41,873 nt of DNA. It comes from Methylibium sp035476815 (lineage in GTDB: Bacteria; Pseudomonadota; Gammaproteobacteria; Burkholderiales; Burkholderiaceae_C). Every line of letters starts with the position of its first letter. Positions within the stretch are counted from its first letter, which is position 1. The DNA lies in contig DATILD010000049.1 in NCBI GenBank assembly GCA_035476815.1, positions 1-41,873 of the forward strand, given 5' to 3'. The notes beneath the pieces were generated by a model that saw only the letters and a program-made list of their open reading frames with translations, made no database searches and was not told the origin of the DNA. Both the position numbers and the translations under genes were made by a program. Positions 15,508 through 23,294 of this stretch are shown one piece after another.

Positions 15508-15906
15508 ATGCGTATTCAACAAGTCTTTTGCGCCGCGGTTGTTGTTGTCGCCGCGCTGGCTGGTGCCGGATGCACGACGGCACCGATCATGAATGTCAGC
15601 GATGCGGCGGTCTCGTCGGCCTCCGGCAAGCCCTTGTCGCAAGAGCACGTCCGGTCGGCCATCGTCCGCGCCGGCGCGGCGCTCGGCTGGCAGATGAAGG
15701 ACGAGCGGCCCAACCTGCTGGTGGGCACGCTGCAGCTGCGTTCGCATACCGCGGTGGTCGAGATCCCGTACTCGCCCTCGGCCTACAGCATCAAGTACCG
15801 CTCCAGCGTCGACCTGAACGAGAAGGACGGCCAGATCCACAAGAACTACAACGGTTGGATCCAGAACCTGACGCGTGGCATCACCGCCCAGTTGTCGGCC
15901 TCCTGA
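15508..15906 (+). CDS. Small lipoprotein, first gene of the polyene-type operon
   Basis: A 132-residue protein with a lipoprotein signal peptide: positively charged MRIQQ, a hydrophobic stretch and the lipobox LAGAGC, giving lipidated Cys22. Residue +2 is Thr, so it should go to the outer membrane under the E. coli rule. The mature part contains SAIVRAGAALGWQM, LVGTLQLRSHTAVVEIPYSP and the SIKYRSSVDL segment and looks like a small alpha/beta domain seen in unnamed proteobacterial lipoproteins. The GGGAGG site before the ATG is the best in the area. Its stop lies two bases before the acyl carrier protein start, tying it to the pathway. Its role is unknown; handling or anchoring the lipid product at the outer membrane is a guess. 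Confidence 0.85.
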   Translation: MRIQQVFCAAVVVVAALAGAGCTTAPIMNVSDAAVSSASGKPLSQEHVRSAIVRAGAALGWQMKDERPNLLVGTLQLRSHTAVVEIPYSPSAYSIKYRSSVDLNEKDGQIHKNYNGWIQNLTRGITAQLSAS

Positions 15907-15908
15907 CA

Positions 15909-16190
15909 GTGAGCCAGCCGTTGATGGACGAGCCGGCGCGTGCGTTGGCCACCCTCGTCGTCGAGGCGTTGAACCTCGAGGGGGTCGACGCGGCGTCGAT
16001 CGATCTGAACGCGCCGCTCTTCAAGGGCGGGCTCGAGCTCGACTCGCTCGACCTGCTGGAGATCTCGCTGGTCATCCAGCAGCGCTATGGCGTCAAGCTG
16101 AAGGCCGACGACCCTGACAACGAGCGCATCTTCGCGTCGCTGCAGAGTCTGGCCGATCACATCGGCGCGACGCAGGCCCTGCGCGGCTGA
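15909..16190 (+). CDS. Acyl carrier protein
   Basis: A 93-residue carrier protein of the PP-binding family. The attachment site for 4'-phosphopantetheine is Ser46 in GLELDSLDLLEISLVIQ, followed by a basic/acidic helix III and a fourth helix (FASLQSLADHIG). In aryl-polyene pathways such proteins carry the aromatic starter or the growing chain. The start is either the GTG at 15909 or the ATG at 15924; I chose the GTG because it directly follows the lipoprotein stop. Most type II aryl-polyene clusters have two carrier proteins; only this one is present here. Confidence 0.9.
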   Translation: MSQPLMDEPARALATLVVEALNLEGVDAASIDLNAPLFKGGLELDSLDLLEISLVIQQRYGVKLKADDPDNERIFASLQSLADHIGATQALRG

Positions 16191-16196
16191 GCGCGC

Positions 16197-16577
16197 GTGG
16201 GGTCGCTCGACGCCGCGACGCCGTGGCGCCTGCTGCCGGCGCTGGCGCTGGGCTGGCTGGCGTTCTCGTTCGGCCGCACGCTGCGGCGCGGGTGCGTGCC
16301 GCTGATCGAGCGCATCGCGCGCGTCGGCGACCCTGCGCTGGAGCCGGCGCTGTGCCTCTACACGCGCCGGCTGACGCAATGCTGGTGCGCCTACCTCGCG
16401 GCCGGCGCTCTGCTGTCGCTGGTCATGCCGATGGCCGGGCTCTGGACCGGGGTCGGCAGCGCGCTGCTGTTCGTCGGTGAGCGTGGGCTGCGACCGCGGT
16501 TCTTCCCGGGCCGGCGCTTCCCCGGCCTGTCGCAGCAGCTGCGCGACGCCGTGAGCGTCTGGCGTGGCGGCGCCTGA
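16197..16577 (+). CDS. Small membrane protein, COG4648-like
   Basis: A 126-residue protein with hydrophobic segments at about 11-28 (LLPALALGWLAFSFGRTL) and 64-92 (CAYLAAGALLSLVMPMAGL, then WTGVGSALLFVG), separated by a conserved-looking basic part (RRGCVPLIERIARVGDPAL) and followed by a basic cytoplasmic-looking tail (RPRFFPGRRFPGLSQQL). It resembles the short membrane proteins that accompany aryl-polyene/xanthomonadin-type clusters (COG4648). The biochemical role is not established. The start is a GTG seven bases after the carrier-protein stop, and the end overlaps the next gene by 14 bases, so it is translated as part of the operon. Confidence 0.75.
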   Translation: MGSLDAATPWRLLPALALGWLAFSFGRTLRRGCVPLIERIARVGDPALEPALCLYTRRLTQCWCAYLAAGALLSLVMPMAGLWTGVGSALLFVGERGLRPRFFPGRRFPGLSQQLRDAVSVWRGGA

Positions 16578-17973
16578 GCACCCCATGGGCATCGACGTCT
16601 CGCTGGACACGCCGCTGGTCGCGACGCCGGCTTGGCTGGATCGCCTGGCCGTGGTCGGCGGTCGGCACGACTGGACCTGGCGCCAACTTCACGCAGCGTC
16701 GGTCGCGCTCGCCGCTCGCCTGCCGGACGGCGCGACGGTGGTCAACCTGTGCAATTCGCGCGCGGGCTTTCTGGTGGCCTGGCTGGCCGCGCTGCGTCGC
16801 GGTTGCCTGCAGCAACTGCCGCCGTCGAGCGGGGCCGCCGAACTGGCAGCGATGCTGGCAGCCGACGGCGAGCCGATCGTCGTGACCGACGATGCCGACG
16901 CGCTGCAACTGCCCGGGTCCGATCCAGCACGCTGCCTGGTGTTCGAACCGCGACCCGTGGCGGGCGTACCCGACGCGGCGCTGGCGTGGTCGCCCGACTT
17001 CGAGGCGCCGCGGGTCGAGCTCTACACCTCGGGCAGCACCGGTCGGCCCGAGCCGCAGGTGAAGACGCTGGGCCAGCTGGTGCGCGGTGCACAGCGGCTC
17101 GGCGAGCGCCTCGCCACCGAGGTCGACGGCGACTGGGCCGCGCTGCGAGCGATCGTGTGCAGCGTGCCGTCGCAGCACATGTTCGGCCTCGAGACCTCGG
17201 TCCTGCTGCCGCTGGTGTACGGCGTGGCGCTGCTCGACGGCCGCCCGCTGCTGCCGGCCGACGTGCGCGCCGCGTTCGGGCGCTGCGACGGCGCGGCGTG
17301 CTGGGTCGCGACCCCGCTGCATCTGCGCGCGCAGGTGCAGTCCGGCGAGGTGCTGGCGCGCTGCCACTTCGTGATCGCCTCGACGATGCCGTTGGCGCCG
17401 GCGCTGGCGGGCGAGGCCGAGCGCCTGTGCGGCGCACCGGTGCTCGAGATCTATGGCTCGACCGAGACCGGCGCGGTCGCGATGCGCCGCACCGCGCGCG
17501 ACGCGTCCTGGCGCCCGCTGCCGGGGGTCTGCATCGAGCCGAGTGGCGAAGGCGCCATCGTCCGAGGCGCGCATTTCCGGTCGCCGCAAACCTTGGCCGA
17601 TCAGGTCGAGGACGATGGCCGCGGTGGCTTCCGCCTGCTTGGTCGAAGCGGTGACCTGATCAAGATCGCCGGCCGGCGCGCGTCGCTCGCCGGCTTGAAC
17701 CTGCTGCTGCAGGATCTCCCGGGGCTGACGGACGGCGTGTTCTACCTGCCGGCGACCGGCGCGCCCGGCGAGCGGCTGATCCTGATCCATGCCGGAGCGC
17801 CGCTCGATCGCGCGCAGGCGGAGGCCTGGCTGCGCGCGCGCATCGACCCGGTGTTCCTGCCGCGCGCGATCATCCGCGTCGACGACCTGCCGCGCGCCGC
17901 CCACGGCAAGCTGCCGCGGCATGCGCTCGACGCGATCTACGACGCTTGGCGCAGCAGGCGCGCGGCACGGTGA
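16564..17973 (+). CDS. AMP-dependent acyl/aryl-ACP ligase (adenylate-forming enzyme)
   Basis: A 469-residue adenylate-forming enzyme that should activate a carboxylic acid with ATP and load it onto the carrier protein. The phosphate-loop motif LYTSGSTGRPEP (about 153-164), the YGSTETGAV motif that binds the adenylate, GRSGDLIKIAGRR (hinge region) and the C-terminal catalytic Lys in HGKLPRHAL are all present. In aryl-polyene pathways the homologue loads a 4-hydroxybenzoate- or coumarate-type starter; the substrate here is inferred from context only. The start is the GTG at 16564 (overlap of 14 with the upstream gene) or the ATG at 16585. It is shorter than CoA ligases such as FadD, as expected for this group. 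Confidence 0.88.
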   Translation: MAAPEHPMGIDVSLDTPLVATPAWLDRLAVVGGRHDWTWRQLHAASVALAARLPDGATVVNLCNSRAGFLVAWLAALRRGCLQQLPPSSGAAELAAMLAADGEPIVVTDDADALQLPGSDPARCLVFEPRPVAGVPDAALAWSPDFEAPRVELYTSGSTGRPEPQVKTLGQLVRGAQRLGERLATEVDGDWAALRAIVCSVPSQHMFGLETSVLLPLVYGVALLDGRPLLPADVRAAFGRCDGAACWVATPLHLRAQVQSGEVLARCHFVIASTMPLAPALAGEAERLCGAPVLEIYGSTETGAVAMRRTARDASWRPLPGVCIEPSGEGAIVRGAHFRSPQTLADQVEDDGRGGFRLLGRSGDLIKIAGRRASLAGLNLLLQDLPGLTDGVFYLPATGAPGERLILIHAGAPLDRAQAEAWLRARIDPVFLPRAIIRVDDLPRAAHGKLPRHALDAIYDAWRSRRAAR

Positions 17974-18293
17974 TGCCGATCGCGTTCCACTTCAGCGTGC
18001 CGGCCGATCATCCGGCGCTGCCGGGCCACTTCCCCGGGCGGCCGATCGTGCCCGGCGTCGTGCTGCTCGACCAGCTGCTGCACGCCGTCGAGCAGGCCAC
18101 CGGTCGGCGCGTCGCGCGGCTGGAGCAGGTCAAGTTCCTGCGCGCTGTCGGTCCGGACGAGCGCGTCGATGGCTGCTGCACGGTCGACGGCGCTCGCGTC
18201 GCCTTCCGGCTGAGCGCGACGGGTGACGGTGCCGCGGTGACGGTCGCCACCGGCACGCTGTCGTTGCAGGCCGGGACGGAGGCGTCGGCATGA
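17973..18293 (+). CDS. Hotdog-fold 3-hydroxyacyl-ACP dehydratase (FabZ/ApeI-like)
   Basis: A 106-residue single hotdog domain that should dehydrate 3-hydroxyacyl-ACP to the trans-2-enoyl form, making the double bonds of a polyene. The FabZ signature GHFPGRPIVPGVVLLD is clear; His19 is the catalytic histidine. At the position of the usual FabZ glutamate there is Asp33. It is shorter than FabZ (about 150) and fits the ApeI type, which pairs with a second dehydratase-like subunit; a candidate partner is the ApeP-like gene at 22857. The ATG overlaps the ligase stop as TGATG; a GTG lies one codon upstream. Confidence 0.85.
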   Translation: MPIAFHFSVPADHPALPGHFPGRPIVPGVVLLDQLLHAVEQATGRRVARLEQVKFLRAVGPDERVDGCCTVDGARVAFRLSATGDGAAVTVATGTLSLQAGTEASA

Positions 18294-19180
18294 CGCGCTG
18301 GACCGACAAGGCCGAGCGCGGCAGCGCCGCGCTCATCCGGCTGATCGTCTGGCTGGCGCGCCACGCCGGGCGGCCGCTGTGTCGCGCAATGCTCTACCCC
18401 ATCGTGCTGTACTTCGTGCTCACCGATGGCACGGCGCGCCGCGCGTCGGCCGAGTTCCTCGGCGTGGTGCACGGCCGCGCCGCGACCTGGCGCGAGGTGT
18501 TCGCGCACATCCACGGGTTCGCGGCCACGCTGCTCGATCGGGTCTACATGGCAGGCGGCGAGTTCGACCGCTTCGAGGTCGTGATCGAGGGCGGCGGGCT
18601 GGTCGACGAAGCCCTTGCCGCCGGCCGGGGTTGCCTGCTGCTCGGCTCGCACCTTGGCAGCTTCGACCTGATGATGCTCGCCCACCGCGCGATGGCCCAG
18701 CGGCCGATCAGCGTGATGATGCGCGTCGACCCACGCGCGCGGCTGCGGCGTCTGGCGGGCATCGACGACCGCGCCCTCGACCTGATCGAGTTGGGTCGGC
18801 CCGACAGTTTCCTGCGCGCCCACGAGGCGCTGCGGCGCGGGGGCGTCGTGGCGGCGCTCGCCGACCGCGTCGACGGCGCCGCGGCGCGGCTGCCGGCGCG
18901 CTTTCTCGGGCGCATGACCACGATGCCGATCGCGCCGCATGTGCTGGCCGCGCGCAGCGGTGCGGCGGTGCTGATGTGCTTCGGCCTGTACGAAGGCGGG
19001 CGCCGCTACCGCATCGAGTTCGTCGAGTTCGGCGCGGCGGTCGCGGCCGACAGCCGGGGTGCCGCGCTGCAGCCGGTGGTCGATCGCTACGCGACGCTGC
19101 TCGAACGCTACGCGCGGCGCTACCCGCTGAACTGGTTCAACTTCTACCCCTACTGGAGCGTGGCGGAGGTCGCACGATGA
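18290..19180 (+). CDS. LpxL/HtrB-like acyltransferase
   Basis: A 296-residue membrane-associated acyltransferase. It shows the H(X)4D catalytic motif in LLLGSHLGSFDLMM, a hydrophobic N-terminal segment (about 13-45), and the FYPYWS-type end (LNWFNFYPYWS) seen in lipid A late acyltransferases and the COG4261 group. In aryl-polyene clusters such enzymes are thought to attach the acyl or polyene chain to a lipid anchor. The ATG overlaps the dehydratase stop as ATGA. The acceptor is not visible from sequence. Lengths and motifs argue for an active enzyme. Confidence 0.87.
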   Translation: MTRWTDKAERGSAALIRLIVWLARHAGRPLCRAMLYPIVLYFVLTDGTARRASAEFLGVVHGRAATWREVFAHIHGFAATLLDRVYMAGGEFDRFEVVIEGGGLVDEALAAGRGCLLLGSHLGSFDLMMLAHRAMAQRPISVMMRVDPRARLRRLAGIDDRALDLIELGRPDSFLRAHEALRRGGVVAALADRVDGAAARLPARFLGRMTTMPIAPHVLAARSGAAVLMCFGLYEGGRRYRIEFVEFGAAVAADSRGAALQPVVDRYATLLERYARRYPLNWFNFYPYWSVAEVAR

Positions 19181-19761
19181 GCCGCGCCGCGCGGTTGCGC
19201 CGGCTGCTGCTCGGGGTCGGGCTGGGCCTGGCCTGGGCCGTCGCCGCTGCGGCCGAGGCGCTGACGGTGGCCGAGCTCGAGCGCTTGCTGCGCGCGGCCC
19301 CGGCCGAGCCGGCCGTGCCCTTCGAGGAGCGGCGCGAGTCGCCCTGGCTCGCCGCGCCGATCGAGTCGCGCGGCACGCTGCATGTCGGCCCCGACCGGCT
19401 CGAGAAGCGCGTGACCGCACCGCGCGAAGAGACCTGGCGCCTGCTCGCCGACCGCATGGAATGGGTCGGTGCCGGCGGTGGTGCGCCGAAGCAGATCCTG
19501 TTCCGTGACGCACCCGCCGTCGGGCTGCTGGCCGGCGCGTTGCGGCGCGTGCTGGCCGGCGAACTGCTCGCGCTCGAGTCGGCCTTCCGCATCGAACTGC
19601 GCGGCGATCCGCAGGACTGGACCGCGATCCTGAAGCCGCGCAGCGTCGACGCGGCCGGCCAGCTCGACCACCTGGAGCTGCGTGGCCGCGGCGCGCGGCT
19701 GCAGACCATCGTCGTCGTCGAGCGCCGCGGCGAGCGCACGATCACCCGGCTGGACCCCTGA
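19177..19761 (+). CDS. LolA-like periplasmic carrier protein
   Basis: A 194-residue exported protein with a signal peptide (about 1-28, hydrophobic LLLGVGLGLAWAVAAAAEA) and a mature domain like the outer-membrane lipoprotein carrier family used in polyene clusters (VPFEERRESPWLAAPIESRG, then GTLHVGPDRLEKRV, LESAFRIELRGD, WTAILKPRS, and a final IVVVERRGERTITRLDP). LolA-fold proteins shuttle lipidated molecules across the periplasm. The ATG overlaps the acyltransferase stop as ATGA. It is the obvious candidate to take the exported lipid to the outer membrane. General LolA (about 200 residues) is usually beside ftsK or rarA, not here. Confidence 0.82.
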   Translation: MSRAARLRRLLLGVGLGLAWAVAAAAEALTVAELERLLRAAPAEPAVPFEERRESPWLAAPIESRGTLHVGPDRLEKRVTAPREETWRLLADRMEWVGAGGGAPKQILFRDAPAVGLLAGALRRVLAGELLALESAFRIELRGDPQDWTAILKPRSVDAAGQLDHLELRGRGARLQTIVVVERRGERTITRLDP

Positions 19762-19774
19762 AACGAGGCGCACC

Positions 19775-20842
19775 ATGTTCGACAAGGATCCGCTCACCGC
19801 GCTCGAGGCCGTCAGCGCGGCGCAATGGCTGGCATTCGCGCCGCTCGCCTTCCAGGCGACCGCGGTGATGCGCGACCGCGGCGTGCTCGCGGCGCTGGCC
19901 GGCGCTGCCGCGTCGGGTGGCCGCTCGGTCGAGGAGGTGGCGGCGAGCACCGGGCTGTCGCCCTACGCGGCGCGCCTGCTGCTCGAGGCCGGCCTGGGGC
20001 TGCGCATCGTGTGGCGGCGCGACGCGCGCTTCCACCTCGGCAAGCTCGGGCGCTTCCTGCTCGACGACGAGATGACGCGCGTCAACTTCGACTTCACGCG
20101 TGACGTCTGCTACCAGGCCGCGGCCCACCTCGACGCCTCGCTGTGCGAGGGCCGGCCCGCCGGCCTGCAGGCGATCGGCCCCTGGGCCACGCTGTACGAA
20201 GGCCTGTCGGTGATGCCCGAGCCGGCTGGCCGCAGTTGGCACGCGTTCGACCACTACTACTCCGACCTGGCCTTCCCGGCCGCGTGCGAACGGCTCGCCG
20301 CGGCACCGCCGGCGAGCCTGCTCGACGTCGGCTGCAACACCGGCAAATGGGCCGAGTGGTGCCTGCGGCGATTGCCGGACCTGGAGCTGGGCCTGGTCGA
20401 CCTGCCGCCGCAGCTGGCGCGGGCCCACGCGCGGCTGGCCGAGGCCGGCCTCGCTCAGCGGGCACGGTTGCATCCGACCGACATGCTCGCGCCAGCTGCC
20501 GCGCTGCCGACCGGCTACGAACTGATCTGGATGAGCCAGTTCCTGGACTGCTTCTCCGAGGCACAGATCGTCGCGATCCTCGGCATGGTTCGCGCCGCGC
20601 TGCCGCCCGGCGGCCGGTTGTGGATCCTCGAGCTGTTCTGGGACCGCCAGCGTTTCGAGGCGGCCGCGTTCAGCCTGCAGCAGACCTCGCTGTACTTTGC
20701 CTGCGTGGCCAACGGCAACAGCCAGATGTACGACTCGGCGGTGTTCATCGAGCTGATCGAGCGCGCCGGCTTCGAGGTCGCGACGCTGACCGACGGCGTC
20801 GGCGGCTACCACACGCTGCTGGAGTGCCGTGTTGCCGCCTGA
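19775..20842 (+). CDS. SAM-dependent methyltransferase with N-terminal dimerisation/winged-helix domain
   Basis: A 355-residue methyltransferase of the plant-type O-methyltransferase layout: an N-terminal dimerisation and winged-helix part (about 10-100, with SVEEVAASTGLSPYAARLLL and a FHLGKLGRFLL strand) and a Rossmann SAM-binding domain (about 165-355) with motif I SLLDVGCNTGKW (181-192), LGLVDLPPQ, and GGRLWILELFWDRQ. Such enzymes usually methylate a phenolic oxygen; on an aryl polyene this would be the aromatic head, but C-methylation is possible. The AACGAGGCG site precedes the ATG at 19775. Its end overlaps the ketosynthase start by 14 bases. Confidence 0.85.
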   Translation: MFDKDPLTALEAVSAAQWLAFAPLAFQATAVMRDRGVLAALAGAAASGGRSVEEVAASTGLSPYAARLLLEAGLGLRIVWRRDARFHLGKLGRFLLDDEMTRVNFDFTRDVCYQAAAHLDASLCEGRPAGLQAIGPWATLYEGLSVMPEPAGRSWHAFDHYYSDLAFPAACERLAAAPPASLLDVGCNTGKWAEWCLRRLPDLELGLVDLPPQLARAHARLAEAGLAQRARLHPTDMLAPAAALPTGYELIWMSQFLDCFSEAQIVAILGMVRAALPPGGRLWILELFWDRQRFEAAAFSLQQTSLYFACVANGNSQMYDSAVFIELIERAGFEVATLTDGVGGYHTLLECRVAA

Positions 20843-22046
20843 GCCGTCGGCGGCGCACCGCCGCGCGACCGAGCCGCTCGGCGTTGCGGCCTGGACCGCG
20901 GTGCATGCGGCCGGCCATGGCTCCGCGGCGCTGTGGGACGCGATCGCGCAGGGCCGCACCGGGCTGCGGCCCAACGCGTTGTCGTGGTGCGACCGGCCCT
21001 GCTGGGTCGGCGAGGTCCCGGGGGTCGACGACGCCGCACTGCCGGCCCCGCTGGCCCGCTGGGACTGCCGCAACCACCGCCTCGCGTGGCTGGCCCTGCA
21101 GGCGCCGGCGTTCCGGCAGGCGGTCGATGCCGCGGTCGACCGCCATGGCGCGCACCGCGTGGCGCTGGTGCTGGGGACCAGCACCTCGGGCATCGGCCGC
21201 ACCGAGCAGGCCTATGCCGAACGGCGTGCCACCGGCAAGTGGCCACCCGGCTTCGATTACCGGATGAGCCACGCGGTCGACGCGCTGTGCCGCTTCAGTG
21301 CCGAGCTGCTGGGGCTGCAGGGACCGATGGTCGTGATCTCGACCGCATGCTCGTCGAGCGCCAAGGTGTTCCTGACCGCCCGCCGCTGGATCGACGCCGG
21401 TCTGGTCGACGCGGCCGTGGTCGGCGGGGCCGACAGCCTGTGCCTGTCGACCCTGCACGGCTTCGATGCGCTGCAGCTGCTGTCGGAGCGCGTCTGTCGC
21501 CCGTTCGATGCGGCGCGCGACGGCATCTCGATCGGCGAGGCGGCCGGTTTCATGCTGATCGACCGCCGGCCCGCCGCGGTGTCCTTCCTCGGTGGTGGTG
21601 AATCCAGCGACGCCTGGCATATGTCGACGCCGCACCCGCAGGGGCTGGGCGCGCAGGACGCGATGCGCGCGGCACTCGCCGCCGCGGGGCTGGCGCCGGC
21701 CGACATCGGCTATGTCAACGCGCATGGCACCGCGACGCCCGCGAACGACCGCTCCGAAGCGGCCGCGCTGGCCGCGGTGTTCGGCCCCCGCGGCGTGCCG
21801 GTGTCGTCGACCAAGGGCATCACCGGCCACACGCTCGGCGCCGCCGGCATCGTCGAGGCGATCGTCACGGTCGAAGCGCTGGCCCGTCAGGCGCTGCCAG
21901 CGACCGCCAATCTGGAACAACCCGACCCGGCTCTCGAGGTCGACCTGGTCCTGCAGCCGCGCGGCGCGGCGCTGCGCCGCGCGATGAGCAACAACTTCGG
22001 TTTCGGCGGCAGCAACTGTGCACTGGTCTTTGGCCGGACGGACTGA
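20829..22046 (+). CDS. Beta-ketoacyl-ACP synthase (type II ketosynthase, ApeO/FabF-like)
   Basis: A 405-residue ketosynthase that extends the ACP-bound chain by two carbons with malonyl-ACP. The catalytic triad is complete: Cys174 in VVISTACSSSAKV, His299 in YVNAHGTATPANDRSE and His334 in STKGITGHTLGAAG. The C-terminal NNFGFGGSNCALVFG motif is intact. It is the only full ketosynthase in the operon; related aryl-polyene clusters have at least one more. It starts with GTG at 20829, preceded by GGAG and overlapping the methyltransferase gene. The next gene, one base on, encodes its likely chain-length-factor partner. Confidence 0.92.
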   Translation: MLPPEPSAAHRRATEPLGVAAWTAVHAAGHGSAALWDAIAQGRTGLRPNALSWCDRPCWVGEVPGVDDAALPAPLARWDCRNHRLAWLALQAPAFRQAVDAAVDRHGAHRVALVLGTSTSGIGRTEQAYAERRATGKWPPGFDYRMSHAVDALCRFSAELLGLQGPMVVISTACSSSAKVFLTARRWIDAGLVDAAVVGGADSLCLSTLHGFDALQLLSERVCRPFDAARDGISIGEAAGFMLIDRRPAAVSFLGGGESSDAWHMSTPHPQGLGAQDAMRAALAAAGLAPADIGYVNAHGTATPANDRSEAAALAAVFGPRGVPVSSTKGITGHTLGAAGIVEAIVTVEALARQALPATANLEQPDPALEVDLVLQPRGAALRRAMSNNFGFGGSNCALVFGRTD

Positions 22047-22047
22047 G

Positions 22048-22860
22048 ATGAGCCGCCTGCACTTCGACCTTCATGCGGTGGGCGTCCTCGCGCCCGGCCT
22101 GGGCTCGCTGGCCGAGCTGCGCGCCGCGTGCCGCGCCGACCGACCGCCGCCGGCCGCGCCGCTGGTGTTGCCGAGCCCGGCGTCGCTGCCCGCCAACGAG
22201 CGCCGGCGGGCGAGCCTGGTCGTGCGGCTGACGCTCGCATGCATCGAGCAGGCACTCGCCAGCAGCCCGTTCCCGCCCGATGCGCTGCGATCGGTGTTTG
22301 CGACCGACGAAGGCACCGGTGAGGTTTGCCAGCAGATGATGGAGGCCTTGGCGACGACGAGGCAGGTGTCGCCGCTGCTGTTCCCGAACTCGGTTCACAA
22401 CGCGCCCTCGGGCTGCTTCTCGATCGCCTGGCGCAACCGGCGGTCGGCGACGGTCGCGAGCCTCGGCCTGGACAGCTTCGCCGCCGGCCTGCTGTGCGCG
22501 GTGACCGAGGCCGCGGCCACCGGCGAGCCCGTCATGCTGGTGGCCTACGATCCGGCCATGAGCGCACCGATGGACGAGCTGCTGCGCGTCGCCGAGCCGA
22601 CGGCGACCGCCTGGGTGCTGAGCGTCGGGGCCTCGCCGCGCGCCGCGGCGCTGGCCTCGTTCGCACTCGACGTCGGCGTCGTGGACGGCGAACCGCCGAG
22701 CGCCTTGCCGGCTTGGCTGCCGGCCGCCTGGGGCGCCCACAGCAGCGCCCGCGCGCTGGCGGCGCTCGGCCTGCTCGAGCAGGACGCGACGGCAGTCTGC
22801 CGGTTGGCGCTCGGCGCCCAGACCTTGCGGCTGCACCGCGTCGAGGCGGGTGCCGCATGA
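22048..22860 (+). CDS. Truncated ketosynthase-like protein, probable chain-length factor (ApeC-like)
   Basis: A 270-residue protein of the short ketoacyl-synthase-N-like family (PF13723 type). It has the family pattern SLPANERRRASLVVRL, a VFATDEGTGEVCQQMMEAL segment and FPNSVHNAPSGCFSIAWRN, but no TACSSS nucleophile motif and no HGT/GHxxGAAG histidine motifs, so it should be catalytically silent. In aryl-polyene systems a protein of this kind forms a heterodimer with the ketosynthase and sets chain length. It follows the ketosynthase stop by one base (TGAG ATG), which fits fixed-ratio translation. Function is inferred by family and position. Confidence 0.8.
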   Translation: MSRLHFDLHAVGVLAPGLGSLAELRAACRADRPPPAAPLVLPSPASLPANERRRASLVVRLTLACIEQALASSPFPPDALRSVFATDEGTGEVCQQMMEALATTRQVSPLLFPNSVHNAPSGCFSIAWRNRRSATVASLGLDSFAAGLLCAVTEAAATGEPVMLVAYDPAMSAPMDELLRVAEPTATAWVLSVGASPRAAALASFALDVGVVDGEPPSALPAWLPAAWGAHSSARALAALGLLEQDATAVCRLALGAQTLRLHRVEAGAA

Positions 22861-23294
22861 GGCTCGACCGCGCGGGTATCGAGCGCCGCGTCCCGCATGC
22901 CGGGGCGATGTGCCTGCTCGATGCGGTGATCGCCTGGGACGAGGCGCGCATCGAATGTCGCGCCGCGGCCCCCGACGCCGGCCACCCACTGGCGCGCGAT
23001 GGCATCGTTGCGACCGTCGTCGCGGCCGAGTACGCGGCGCAGGCGAGCGCCGTGCACGGCGCACTCGTCGACGAGGCCAGCGCGCCACGCGGCGGGCTCC
23101 TGGTCAAGCTCGGCGAGGTGACGCTGCATGCGGCGGTCCTCGCCACCGACCCTGCCGGCCTGACGGTGCGCGCCGAGCTGCTCGGCCGCAGTGCGGCGGG
23201 TTGCCTGTACGCCTTCGACGTCGCGGCCGGCCTGCGGCCGATGGCGAGCGGTCGCCTGATGGTGGCGTTCGCCGCCGCAGCGGGCGTGCCATGA
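22857..23294 (+). CDS. Second hotdog dehydratase-like protein (ApeP-like)
   Basis: A 145-residue hotdog-fold protein. The start RVPHAGAMCLLDAVIAWDE matches the (I/V)PHxxxMxLLD pattern of ApeP-type 3-hydroxyacyl-ACP dehydratase subunits, with His14, and the VAAEYAAQASAVHGAL helix carries Glu58 at the place of the general acid. It likely pairs with the ApeI-like subunit encoded at 17973. The ATG overlaps the preceding stop as ATGA, and its own stop overlaps the reductase start in the same way. Whether it is the catalytic or the structural half of the pair cannot be told from sequence. Confidence 0.8.
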   Translation: MRLDRAGIERRVPHAGAMCLLDAVIAWDEARIECRAAAPDAGHPLARDGIVATVVAAEYAAQASAVHGALVDEASAPRGGLLVKLGEVTLHAAVLATDPAGLTVRAELLGRSAAGCLYAFDVAAGLRPMASGRLMVAFAAAAGVP

